Below, piece after piece: positions 32,707-46,698 of a stretch of DNA of 64,000 nucleotides. Location of the stretch: the NCBI GenBank assembly GCA_026874595.1, contig CM049317.1, positions 48,944,401 through 49,008,400 on the forward strand, in the 5' to 3' direction. The first letter of the stretch is position 1, and each line of letters begins with the position of its first letter. Source of the DNA: Sipunculus nudus. Its lineage: Eukaryota; Annelida; Sipuncula; Golfingiida; Sipunculidae. Under the pieces are notes generated by a model. That model saw only the letters and a list, made by a program, of their open reading frames with translations. It made no database searches and was not told the origin of the DNA. A program made the translations under genes and the position numbers.

Positions 32707-35504
32707 GGTATTATGCTTTATATCGTTATTATTGTTGTTCTAATTTATGTATATATTTTATTACCGCCTTGCCAGAAATATATTAACATTTCTCAGTTTA
32801 AAGTATATTAATTTATAAATTCAGGGATCACTTTGTTTGCATATTGGATATATTATTATCTCGGTCATATAGGTTGTGCAATATTCATAATGGGCCTTTG
32901 TATTTTCATTCACGAAACTCCTTTTAACTTCATAGAAATAAAGAAATTAGCGAGATTTATCTAACTTGCAAGCCTTAAAAGCAGACCTAGATTCGAAATT
33001 TATCTGATATTTTCCTATAATTATTTGATTTTCTTATTAATATAAAAAGGAATCGTTTAAAATTACTCTATATCGGCACTCGTTTTGTTGGGGAAAATAG
33101 TGATTCATATTACCTTTGTTTATGACTCAATTAAATGGGCATTACCCTAAGAAACCCTCCCCTCTCGTTCACTTCCAAAGGTGTTCCGTAACCTTCGCCC
33201 TTATTTGTATCCGAGAAAATTAAGGGGTCAAGTCTAAATGAATGACTAAGAGATCACTGTGCATTCATTTAGTGTCCGGATACAGTTGTTGGTTCACAAT
33301 CTGCTTGTATACATATCATGTTTTAGTTTTATCAAGTGCTGACACCTGGTAGAACATCTTGGCTCTTTTATATAAAAAACTGGTCGAATTACTCTCTTGA
33401 GTGAGTTTTCATAATATAGTTTTGTTCTATTCAAGCACGGCAGAATCCAACTGTTAATGGCTGCCAGAATACCATTTCTCCCACAGCTGTCATCTAGTCC
33501 CGTTAAAAAGCAACGAAATTTTGTTATTTTTACATATGTTTTAGTCTCTGACTTTCCGATTTTTATCATAATTTCATATATGTAAATAATCTTATTCTAC
33601 AAAATTCATACTCGAGGGATCTGAGATAATGTCGAGAAGCAGCAAGGAAACTGGCAGTAATACATTCTGCTATCGCTTAAAACCATATTCTCAATCATTT
33701 CCTTGCGTTGCAACATCATAGTTTGATCTAATATAAACAAACATGACCTTACAACTCACTTTGCCCAACTCCAATTTACCTATGTTTATGGACACCAGAA
33801 TTATAAATCACATTAGTGAATTATGGAGTAGGAATATTTTCAGCAGACGACTGATTTAAATTTAATATGTATAAAACTTTTTGGTACAATTTTTCCTCTA
33901 TGGGCAGTATTGAGTGTAAAAAAAGGAAGCTAAGGTAACAGTTCAAAAGGCATGATTTCTTTTCCATTGCATTCTCACTCATATTCATGTGCGAATATGC
34001 AACAAATTCTTACATACCGATGATGCAACACAAATTCTCACTCTCCCTGATTCTTACTGACATATGTGGATCTAGTGACTTCTACATGATCACAATATTG
34101 TACAAATGAACAAACAAAAGTAGCGTGTTGAGCGTGCAGGTTAAATTTGCTGATTCAGGCATCTAAACAAATGTTGGATCTCAACCAACATCAAGAAATC
34201 AAGAAATCGAAAATTAGAAGCAGTAATATGACAACACATAGGGCTGCATATCGGTACGCGGTGCGTTTGAGTCAGTGTAATGACCAGCCAGTAAGTGAAA
34301 GTGACATCATATAAAGCGATAGCATATGCATACTATAAATACACAAGACTTAAGCTGTGGTTTCTATGAAAAGTTTAGCACAATCTGTTGTCTTGTTATC
34401 TTTGAACATTTATTGTCTAATTGCTATTATTGCCCTGCTACGTTAAGACTGCTGAGCTTCTGAAATATTGAAACCTGTTTCTTTACTCCTTAATACAGAA
34501 AATATAGGCCACTATGATCTAAATTTGCCTTTCCTTAGAAATATAATTTAATCCTTTCAGGAAGCTAGAACTTTGTGTCTAAAACCAACGACTTATATAA
34601 TTCTAACATTAATGCACCAATATTCCACTAAAAGTTACATGTAAAATGCGTAAAAAAATAATACGATTTTACGAATGCCACCAGCCTTCAAGGAATAACA
34701 TGTTGCTATGGAGGCATAAATCATAAATAAAAAAATCATAAAAAATAGATAGATGGTTTATATAATTTCGATGATGGGTCAACATGATATTCTTACAGCA
34801 AACCTTTCTATTCTGCCTTGTTTAAAAATAATTATGTGATTTCAGCTTACGCTCTATCATTATTAAAAGACTCAGGGTAACCGCTACTATGGCAGGTCCT
34901 TCTTACGCCCTAATGACTGGTGTATGAGCTTTAAATCTACAGGATATAAGTGCACGAGGTACTTTAGTCCATGTTGACATAAAACATTACCATGTAACCG
35001 CAGATTGTTGCAGAACCCTCGTTGTTAGTAGTGAGAGCAGATGGAGCAGATAAATCTGTTGTCATTTAAAAAAATACCTCCATACATCATTGTTGGATAT
35101 TTCTCCATTAGGACCAGGCGGCTATGGTGGCACTCGTCGCCATTTATAGGCATGTGGATATACACAAAAGGCACAACCTGTACATCATCAATTTCTGGCA
35201 TATTTTAATTAAAAGGTTCAGGGATTATTTTTTTGAACATAAGTCAGTTATCAGATTGGGTCGCTATAAACTGGTTTGGCTTTTTCAGCATCGAATGATT
35301 GACACAATATAAAGGGCGCCAGCATTATTTTCAAAATCCGGAGAAAAATGAAAAAAAAATACTCTCTCCTGAATCAGTCACCTTAAAATTCAGATTATCA
35401 CAGACAGTAGTAAGGGCCAGCTATAAACTGCTTCGCCTTATTAGTAATTTGATAGATATCGATAATTTTTAGGAAAGTTTTGAATTAAGTCGAAAATGAA
35501 ATTA
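32707..35504 (+). repeat. Array unit 3 (type B)
   Basis: Type B means A at 'attcatAatggg' plus a single T in 'gtgTccgg'. No private change noticed. Confidence 0.95.
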
Positions 35505-38303
35505 GGTATTATGCTTTATATCGTTATTATTGTTGTTCTAATTTATGTATATATTTTATTACCGCCTTGCCAGAAATATATTAACATTTCTCAGTTTAAA
35601 GTATATTAATTTATAAATTCAGGGATCACTTTGTTTGCATATTGGATATATTATTATCTCGGTCATATAGGTTGTGCAATATTCATCATGGGCCTTTGTA
35701 TTTTCATTCACGAAACTCCTTTTAACTTCATAGAAATAAAGAAATTAGCGAGATTTATCTAACTTGCAAGCCTTAAAAGCAGACCTAGATTCGAAATTTA
35801 TCTGATATTTTCCTATAATTATTTGATTTTCTTATTAATATAAAAAGGAATCGTTTAAAATTACTTTATATCGGCACTCGTTTTGTTGGGGAAAATAGTG
35901 ATTCATATTACCTTTGTTTATGACTCAATTAAATGGGCATTACCCTAAGAAACCCTCCCCTCTCGTTCACTTCCAAAGGTGTTCCGTAACCTTCGCCCTT
36001 ATTTGTATCCGAGAAAATTAAGGGGTCAAGTCTAAATGAATGACTAAGAGATCACTGTGCATTCATTTAGTGTTCCGGATACAGTTGTTGGTTCACAATC
36101 TGCTTGTATACATATCATGTTTTAGTTTTATCAAGTGCTGACACCTGGTAGAACATCTTGGCTCTTTTATATAAAAAACTGGTCGAATTACTCTCTTGAG
36201 TGAGTTTTCATAATATAGTTTTGTTCTATTCAAGCACGGCAGAATCCAACTGTTAATGGCTGCCAGAATACCATTTCTCCCACAGCTGTCATCTAGTCCC
36301 GTTAAAAAGCAACGAAATTTTGTTATTTTTACATATGTTTTAGTCTCTGACTTTCCGATTTTTATCATAATTTCATATATGTAAATAATCTTATTCTACA
36401 AAATTCATACTCGAGGGATCTGAGATAATGTCGAGAAGCAGCAAGGAAACTGGCAGTAATACATTCTGCTATCGCTTAAAACCATATTCTCAATCATTTC
36501 CTTGCGTTGCAACATCATAGTTTGATCTAATATAAACAAACATGACCTTACAACTCACTTTGCCCAACTCCAATTTACCTATGTTTATGGACACCAGAAT
36601 TATAAATCACATTAGTGAATTATGGAGTAGGAATATTTTCAGCAGACGACTGATTTAAATTTAATATGTATAAAACTTTTTGGTACAATTTTTCCTCTAT
36701 GGGCAGTATTGAGTGTAAAAAAAGGAAGCTAAGGTAACAGTTCAAAAGGCATGATTTCTTTTCCATTGCATTCTCACTCATATTCATGTGCGAATATGCA
36801 ACAAATTCTTACATACCGATGATGCAACACAAATTCTCACTCTCCCTGATTCTTACTGACATATGTGGATCTAGTGACTTCTACATGATCACAATATTGT
36901 ACAAATGAACAAACAAAAGTAGCGTGTTGAGCGTGCAGGTTAAATTTGCTGATTCAGGCATCTAAACAAATGTTGGATCTCAACCAACATCAAGAAATCA
37001 AGAAATCGAAAATTAGAAGCAGTAATATGACAACACATAGGGCTGCATATCGGTACGCGGTGCGTTTGAGTCAGTGTAATGACCAGCCAGTAAGTGAAAG
37101 TGACATCATATAAAGCGATAGCATATGCATACTATAAATACACAAGACTTAAGCTGTGGTTTCTATGAAAAGTTTAGCACAATCTGTTGTCTTGTTATCT
37201 TTGAACATTTATTGTCTAATTGCTATTATTGCCCTGCTACGTTAAGACTGCTGAGCTTCTGAAATATTGAAACCTGTTTCTTTACTCCTTAATACAGAAA
37301 ATATAGGCCACTATGATCTAAATTTGCCTTTCCTTAGAAATATAATTTAATCCTTTCAGGAAGCTAGAACTTTGTGTCTAAAACCAACGACTTATATAAT
37401 TCTAACATTAATGCACCAATATTCCACTAAAAGTTACATGTAAAATGCGTAAAAAAATAATACGATTTTACGAATGCCACCAGCCTTCAATGAATAACAT
37501 GTTGCTATGGAGGCATAAATCATAAATAAAAAAATCATAAAAAATAGATAGATGGTTTATATAATTTCGATGATGGGTCAACATGATATTCTTACAGCAA
37601 ACCTTTCTATTCTGCCTTGTTTAAAAATAATTATGTGATTTCAGCTTACGCTCTATCATTATTAAAAGACTCAGGGTAACCGCTACTATGGCAGGTCCTT
37701 CTTACGCCCTAATGACTGGTGTATGAGCTTTAAATCTACAGGATATAAGTGCACGAGGTACTTTAGTCCATGTTGACATAAAACATTACCATGTAACCGC
37801 AGATTGTTGCAGAACCCTCGTTGTTAGTAGTGAGAGCAGATGGAGCAGATAAATCTGTTGTCATTTAAAAAAATACCTCCATACATCATTGTTGGATATT
37901 TCTCCATTAGGACCAGGCGGCTATGGTGGCACTCGTCGCCATTTATAGGCATGTGGATATACACAAAAGGCACAACCTGTACATCATCAATTTCTGGCAT
38001 ATTTTAATTAAAAGGTTCAGGGATTATTTTTTTGAACATAAGTCAGTTATCAGATTGGGTCGCTATAAACTGGTTTGGCTTTTTCAGCATCGAATGATTG
38101 ACACAATATAAAGGGCGCCAGCATTATTTTCAAAATCCGGAGAAAAATGAAAAAAAAATACTCTCTCCTGAATCAGTCACCTTAAAATTCAGATTATCAC
38201 AGACAGTAGTAAGGGCCAGCTATAAACTGCTTCGCCTTATTAGTAATTTGATAGATATCGATAATTTTTAGGAAAGTTTTGAATTAAGTCGAAAATGAAA
38301 TTA
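35505..38303 (+). repeat. Array unit 4 (type A)
   Basis: Type A with 'ttactTtatatcgg' as in unit 2; private T at 37491. Confidence 0.95.
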
Positions 38304-41101
38304 GGTATTATGCTTTATATCGTTATTATTGTTGTTCTAATTTATGTATATATTTTATTACCGCCTTGCCAGAAATATATTAACATTTCTCAGTTTAAAG
38401 TATATTAATTTATAAATTCAGGGATCACTTTGTTTGCATATTGGATATATTATTATCTCGGTCATATAGGTTGTGCAATATTCATAATGGGCCTTTGTAT
38501 TTTCATTCACGAAACTCCTTTTAACTTCATAGAAATAAAGAAATTAGCGAGATTTATCTAACTTGCAAGCCTTAAAAGCAGACCTAGATTCGAAATTTAT
38601 CTGATATTTTCCTATAATTATTTGATTTTCTTATTAATATAAAAAGGAATCGTTTAAAATTACTCTATATCGGCACTCGTTTTGTTGGGGAAAATAGTGA
38701 TTCATATTACCTTTGTTTATGACTCAATTAAATGGGCATTACCCTAAGAAACCCTCCCCTCTCGTTCACTTCCAAAGGTGTTCCGTAACCTTCGCCCTTA
38801 TTTGTATCCGAGAAAATTAAGGGGTCAAGTCTAAATGAATGACTAAGAGATCACTGTGCATTCATTTAGTGTCCGGATACAGTTGTTGGTTCACAATCTG
38901 CTTGTATACATATCATGTTTTAGTTTTATCAAGTGCTGACACCTGGTAGAACATCTTGGCTCTTTTATATAAAAAACTGGTCGAATTACTCTCTTGAGTG
39001 AGTTTTCATAATATAGTTTTGTTCTATTCAAGCACGGCAGAATCCAACTGTTAATGGCTGCCAGAATACCATTTCTCCCACAGCTGTCATCTAGTCCCGT
39101 TAAAAAGCAACGAAATTTTGTTATTTTTACATATGTTTTAGTCTCTGACTTTCCGATTTTTATCATAATTTCATATATGTAAATAATCTTATTCTACAAA
39201 ATTCATACTCGAGGGATCTGAGATAATGTCGAGAAGCAGCAAGGAAACTGGCAGTAATACATTCTGCTATCGCTTAAAACCATATTCTCAATCATTTCCT
39301 TGCGTTGCAACATCATAGTTTGATCTAATATAAACAAACATGACCTTACAACTCACTTTGCCCAACTCCAATTTACCTATGTTTATGGACACCAGAATTA
39401 TAAATCACATTAGTGAATTATGGAGTAGGAATATTTTCAGCAGACGACTGATTTAAATTTAATATGTATAAAACTTTTTGGTACAATTTTTCCTCTATGG
39501 GCAGTATTGAGTGTAAAAAAAGGAAGCTAAGGTAACAGTTCAAAAGGCATGATTTCTTTTCCATTGCATTCTCACTCATATTCATGTGCGAATATGCAAC
39601 AAATTCTTACATACCGATGATGCAACACAAATTCTCACTCTCCCTGATTCTTACTGACATATGTGGATCTAGTGACTTCTACATGATCACAATATTGTAC
39701 AAATGAACAAACAAAAGTAGCGTGTTGAGCGTGCAGGTTAAATTTGCTGATTCAGGCATCTAAACAAATGTTGGATCTCAACCAACATCAAGAAATCAAG
39801 AAATCGAAAATTAGAAGCAGTAATATGACAACACATAGGGCTGCATATCGGTACGCGGTGCGTTTGAGTCAGTGTAATGACCAGCCAGTAAGTGAAAGTG
39901 ACATCATATAAAGCGATAGCATATGCATACTATAAATACACAAGACTTAAGCTGTGGTTTCTATGAAAAGTTTAGCACAATCTGTTGTCTTGTTATCTTT
40001 GAACATTTATTGTCTAATTGCTATTATTGCCCTGCTACGTTAAGACTGCTGAGCTTCTGAAATATTGAAACCTGTTTCTTTACTCCTTAATACAGAAAAT
40101 ATAGGCCACTATGATCTAAATTTGCCTTTCCTTAGAAATATAATTTAATCCTTTCAGGAAGCTAGAACTTTGTGTCTAAAACCAACGACTTATATAATTC
40201 TAACATTAATGCACCAATATTCCACTAAAAGTTACATGTAAAATGCGTAAAAAAATAATACGATTTTACGAATGCCACCAGCCTTCAAGGAATAACATGT
40301 TGCTATGGAGGCATAAATCATAAATAAAAAAATCATAAAAAATAGATAGATGGTTTATATAATTTCGATGATGGGTCAACATGATATTCTTACAGCAAAC
40401 CTTTCTATTCTGCCTTGTTTAAAAATAATTATGTGATTTCAGCTTACGCTCTATCATTATTAAAAGACTCAGGGTAACCGCTACTATGGCAGGTCCTTCT
40501 TACGCCCTAATGACTGGTGTATGAGCTTTAAATCTACAGGATATAAGTGCACGAGGTACTTTAGTCCATGTTGACATAAAACATTACCATGTAACCGCAG
40601 ATTGTTGCAGAACCCTCGTTGTTAGTAGTGAGAGCAGATGGAGCAGATAAATCTGTTGTCATTTAAAAAAATACCTCCATACATCATTGTTGGATATTTC
40701 TCCATTAGGACCAGGCGGCTATGGTGGCACTCGTCGCCATTTATAGGCATGTGGATATACACAAAAGGCACAACCTGTACATCATCAATTTCTGGCATAT
40801 TTTAATTAAAAGGTTCAGGGATTATTTTTTTGAACATAAGTCAGTTATCAGATTGGGTCGCTATAAACTGGTTTGGCTTTTTCAGCATCGAATGATTGAC
40901 ACAATATAAAGGGCGCCAGCATTATTTTCAAAATCCGGAGAAAAATGAAAAAAAAATACTCTCTCCTGAATCAGTCACCTTAAAATTCAGATTATCACAG
41001 ACAGTAGTAAGGGCCAGCTATAAACTGCTTCGCCTTATTAGTAATTTGATAGATATCGATAATTTTTAGGAAAGTTTTGAATTAAGTCGAAAATGAAATT
41101 A
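38304..41101 (+). repeat. Array unit 5 (type B)
   Basis: Type B markers; no private change noticed. Confidence 0.95.
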
Positions 41102-43899
41102 GGTATTATGCTTTATATCGTTATTATTGTTGTTCTAATTTATGTATATATTTTATTACCGCCTTGCCAGAAATATATTAACATTTCTCAGTTTAAAGTA
41201 TATTAATTTATAAATTCAGGGATCACTTTGTTTGCATATTGGATATATTATTATCTCGGTCATATAGGTTGTGCAATATTCATAATGGGCCTTTGTATTT
41301 TCATTCACGAAACTCCTTTTAACTTCATAGAAATAAAGAAATTAGCGAGATTTATCTAACTTGCAAGCCTTAAAAGCAGACCTAGATTCGAAATTTATCT
41401 GATATTTTCCTATAATTATTTGATTTTCTTATTAATATAAAAAGGAATCGTTTAAAATTACTCTATATCGGCACTCGTTTTGTTGGGGAAAATAGTGATT
41501 CATATTACCTTTGTTTATGACTCAATTAAATGGGCATTACCCTAAGAAACCCTCCCCTCTCGTTCACTTCCAAAGGTGTTCCGTAACCTTCGCCCTTATT
41601 TGTATCCGAGAAAATTAAGGGGTCAAGTCTAAATGAATGACTAAGAGATCACTGTGCATTCATTTAGTGTCCGGATACAGTTGTTGGTTCACAATCTGCT
41701 TGTATACATATCATGTTTTAGTTTTATCAAGTGCTGACACCTGGTAGAACATCTTGGCTCTTTTATATAAAAAACTGGTCGAATTACTCTCTTGAGTGAG
41801 TTTTCATAATATAGTTTTGTTCTATTCAAGCACGGCAGAATCCAACTGTTAATGGCTGCCAGAATACCATTTCTCCCACAGCTGTCATCTAGTCCCGTTA
41901 AAAAGCAACGAAATTTTGTTATTTTTACATATGTTTTAGTCTCTGACTTTCCGATTTTTATCATAATTTCATATATGTAAATAATCTTATTCTACAAAAT
42001 TCATACTCGAGGGATCTGAGATAATGTCGAGAAGCAGCAAGGAAACTGGCAGTAATACATTCTGCTATCGCTTAAAACCATATTCTCAATCATTTCCTTG
42101 CGTTGCAACATCATAGTTTGATCTAATATAAACAAACATGACCTTACAACTCACTTTGCCCAACTCCAATTTACCTATGTTTATGGACACCAGAATTATA
42201 AATCACATTAGTGAATTATGGAGTAGGAATATTTTCAGCAGACGACTGATTTAAATTTAATATGTATAAAACTTTTTGGTACAATTTTTCCTCTATGGGC
42301 AGTATTGAGTGTAAAAAAAGGAAGCTAAGGTAACAGTTCAAAAGGCATGATTTCTTTTCCATTGCATTCTCACTCATATTCATGTGCGAATATGCAACAA
42401 ATTCTTACATACCGATGATGCAACACAAATTCTCACTCTCCCTGATTCTTACTGACATATGTGGATCTAGTGACTTCTACATGATCACAATATTGTACAA
42501 ATGAACAAACAAAAGTAGCGTGTTGAGCGTGCAGGTTAAATTTGCTGATTCAGGCATCTAAACAAATGTTGGATCTCAACCAACATCAAGAAATCAAGAA
42601 ATCGAAAATTAGAAGCAGTAATATGACAACACATAGGGCTGCATATCGGTACGCGGTGCGTTTGAGTCAGTGTAATGACCAGCCAGTAAGTGAAAGTGAC
42701 ATCATATAAAGCGATAGCATATGCATACTATAAATACACAAGACTTAAGCTGTGGTTTCTATGAAAAGTTTAGCACAATCTGTTGTCTTGTTATCTTTGA
42801 ACATTTATTGTCTAATTGCTATTATTGCCCTGCTACGTTAAGACTGCTGAGCTTCTGAAATATTGAAACCTGTTTCTTTACTCCTTAATACAGAAAATAT
42901 AGGCCACTATGATCTAAATTTGCCTTTCCTTAGAAATATAATTTAATCCTTTCAGGAAGCTAGAACTTTGTGTCTAAAACCAACGACTTATATAATTCTA
43001 ACATTAATGCACCAATATTCCACTAAAAGTTACATGTAAAATGCGTAAAAAAATAATACGATTTTACGAATGCCACCAGCCTTCAAGGAATAACATGTTG
43101 CTATGGAGGCATAAATCATAAATAAAAAAATCATAAAAAATAGATAGATGGTTTATATAATTTCGATGATGGGTCAACATGATATTCTTACAGCAAACCT
43201 TTCTATTCTGCCTTGTTTAAAAATAATTATGTGATTTCAGCTTACGCTCTATCATTATTAAAAGACTCAGGGTAACCGCTACTATGGCAGGTCCTTCTTA
43301 CGCCCTAATGACTGGTGTATGAGCTTTAAATCTACAGGATATAAGTGCACGAGGTACTTTAGTCCATGTTGACATAAAACATTACCATGTAACCGCAGAT
43401 TGTTGCAGAACCCTCGTTGTTAGTAGTGAGAGCAGATGGAGCAGATAAATCTGTTGTCATTTAAAAAAATACCTCCATACATCATTGTTGGATATTTCTC
43501 CATTAGGACCAGGCGGCTATGGTGGCACTCGTCGCCATTTATAGGCATGTGGATATACACAAAAGGCACAACCTGTACATCATCAATTTCTGGCATATTT
43601 TAATTAAAAGGTTCAGGGATTATTTTTTTGAACATAAGTCAGTTATCAGATTGGGTCGCTATAAACTGGTTTGGCTTTTTCAGCATCGAATGATTGACAC
43701 AATATAAAGGGCGCCAGCATTATTTTCAAAATCCGGAGAAAAATGAAAAAAAAATACTCTCTCCTGAATCAGTCACCTTAAAATTCAGATTATCACAGGC
43801 AGTAGTAAGGGCCAGCTATAAACTGCTTCGCCTTATTAGTAATTTGATAGATATCGATAATTTTTAGGAAAGTTTTGAATTAAGTCGAAAATGAAATTA
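41102..43899 (+). repeat. Array unit 6 (type B)
   Basis: Type B; private G at 43799. Confidence 0.95.
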
Positions 43900-46698
43900 G
43901 GTATTATGCTTTATATCGTTATTATTGTTGTTCTAATTTATGTATATATTTTATTACCGCCTTGCCAGAAATATATTAACATTTCTCAGTTTAAAGTATA
44001 TTAATTTATAAATTCAGGGATCACTTTGTTTGCATATTGGATATATTATTATCTCGGTCATATAGGTTGTGCAATATTCATCATGGGCCTTTGTATTTTC
44101 ATTCACGAAACTCCTTTTAACTTCATAGAAATAAAGAAATTAGCGAGATTTATCTAACTTGCAAGCCTTAAAAGCAGACCTAGATTCGAAATTTATCTGA
44201 TATTTTCCTATAATTATTTGATTTTCTTATTAATATAAAAAGGAATCGTTTAAAATTACTCTATATCGGCACTCGTTTTGTTGGGGAAAATAGTGATTCA
44301 TATTACCTTTGTTTATGACTCAATTAAATGGGCATTACCCTAAGAAACCCTCCCCTCTCGTTCACTTCCAAAGGTGTTCCGTAACCTTCGCCCTTATTTG
44401 TATCCGAGAAAATTAAGGGGTCAAGTCTAAATGAATGACTAAGAGATCACTGTGCATTCATTTAGTGTTCCGGATACAGTTGTTGGTTCACAATCTGCTT
44501 GTATACATATCATGTTTTAGTTTTATCAAGTGCTGACACCTGGTAGAACATCTTGGCTCTTTTATATAAAAAACTGGTCGAATTACTCTCTTGAGTGAGT
44601 TTTCATAATATAGTTTTGTTCTATTCAAGCACGGCAGAATCCAACTGTTAATGGCTGCCAGAATACCATTTCTCCCACAGCTGTCATCTAGTCCCGTTAA
44701 AAAGCAACGAAATTTTGTTATTTTTACATATGTTTTAGTCTCTGACTTTCCGATTTTTATCATAATTTCATATATGTAAATAATCTTATTCTACAAAATT
44801 CATACTCGAGGGATCTGAGATAATGTCGAGAAGCAGCAAGGAAACTGGCAGTAATACATTCTGCTATCGCTTAAAACCATATTCTCAATCATTTCCTTGC
44901 GTTGCAACATCATAGTTTGATCTAATATAAACAAACATGACCTTACAACTCACTTTGCCCAACTCCAATTTACCTATGTTTATGGACACCAGAATTATAA
45001 ATCACATTAGTGAATTATGGAGTAGGAATATTTTCAGCAGACGACTGATTTAAATTTAATATGTATAAAACTTTTTGGTACAATTTTTCCTCTATGGGCA
45101 GTATTGAGTGTAAAAAAAGGAAGCTAAGGTAACAGTTCAAAAGGCATGATTTCTTTTCCATTGCATTCTCACTCATATTCATGTGCGAATATGCAACAAA
45201 TTCTTACATACCGATGATGCAACACAAATTCTCACTCTCCCTGATTCTTACTGACATATGTGGATCTAGTGACTTCTACATGATCACAATATTGTACAAA
45301 TGAACAAACAAAAGTAGCGTGTTGAGCGTGCAGGTTAAATTTGCTGATTCAGGCATCTAAACAAATGTTGGATCTCAACCAACATCAAGAAATCAAGAAA
45401 TCGAAAATTAGAAGCAGTAATATGACAACACATAGGGCTGCATATCGGTACGCGGTGCGTTTGAGTCAGTGTAATGACCAGCCAGTAAGTGAAAGTGACA
45501 TCATATAAAGCGATAGCATATGCATACTATAAATACACAAGACTTAAGCTGTGGTTTCTATGAAAAGTTTAGCACAATCTGTTGTCTTGTTATCTTTGAA
45601 CATTTATTGTCTAATTGCTATTATTGCCCTGCTACGTTAAGACTGCTGAGCTTCTGAAATATTGAAACCTGTTTCTTTACTCCTTAATACAGAAAATATA
45701 GGCCACTATGATCTAAATTTGCCTTTCCTTAGAAATATAATTTAATCCTTTCAGGAAGCTAGAACTTTGTGTCTAAAACCAACGACTTATATAATTCTAA
45801 CATTAATGCACCAATATTCCACTAAAAGTTACATGTAAAATGCGTAAAAAAATAATACGATTTTACGAATGCCACCAGCCTTCAAGGAATAACATGTTGC
45901 TATGGAGGCATAAATCATAAATAAAAAAATCATAAAAAATAGATAGATGGTTTATATAATTTCGATGATGGGTCAACATGATATTCTTACAGCAAACCTT
46001 TCTATTCTGCCTTGTTTAAAAATAATTATGTGATTTCAGCTTACGCTCTATCATTATTAAAAGACTCAGGGTAACCGCTACTATGGCAGGTCCTTCTTAC
46101 GCCCTAATGACTGGTGTATGAGCTTTAAATCTACAGGATATAAGTGCACGAGGTACTTTAGTCCATGTTGACATAAAACATTACCATGTAACCGCAGATT
46201 GTTGCAGAACCCTCGTTGTTAGTAGTGAGAGCAGATGGAGCAGATAAATCTGTTGTCATTTAAAAAAATACCTCCATACATCATTGTTGGATATTTCTCC
46301 ATTAGGACCAGGCGGCTATGGTGGCACTCGTCGCCATTTATAGGCATGTGGATATACACAAAAGGCACAACCTGTACATCATCAATTTCTGGCATATTTT
46401 AATTAAAAGGTTCAGGGATTATTTTTTTGAACATAAGTCAGTTATCAGATTGGGTCGCTATAAACTGGTTTGGCTTTTTCAGCATCGAATGATTGACACA
46501 ATATAAAGGGCGCCAGCATTATTTTCAAAATCCGGAGAAAAATGAAAAAAAAATACTCTCTCCTGAATCAGTCACCTTAAAATTCAGATTATCACAGACA
46601 GTAGTAAGGGCCAGCTATAAACTGCTTCGCCTTATTAGTAATTTGATAGATATCGATAATTTTTAGGAAAGTTTTGAATTAAGTCGAAAATGAAATTA
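43900..46698 (+). repeat. Array unit 7 (type A)
   Basis: Type A markers but C in 'ttactCtatatcgg', unlike units 2 and 4. Confidence 0.95.
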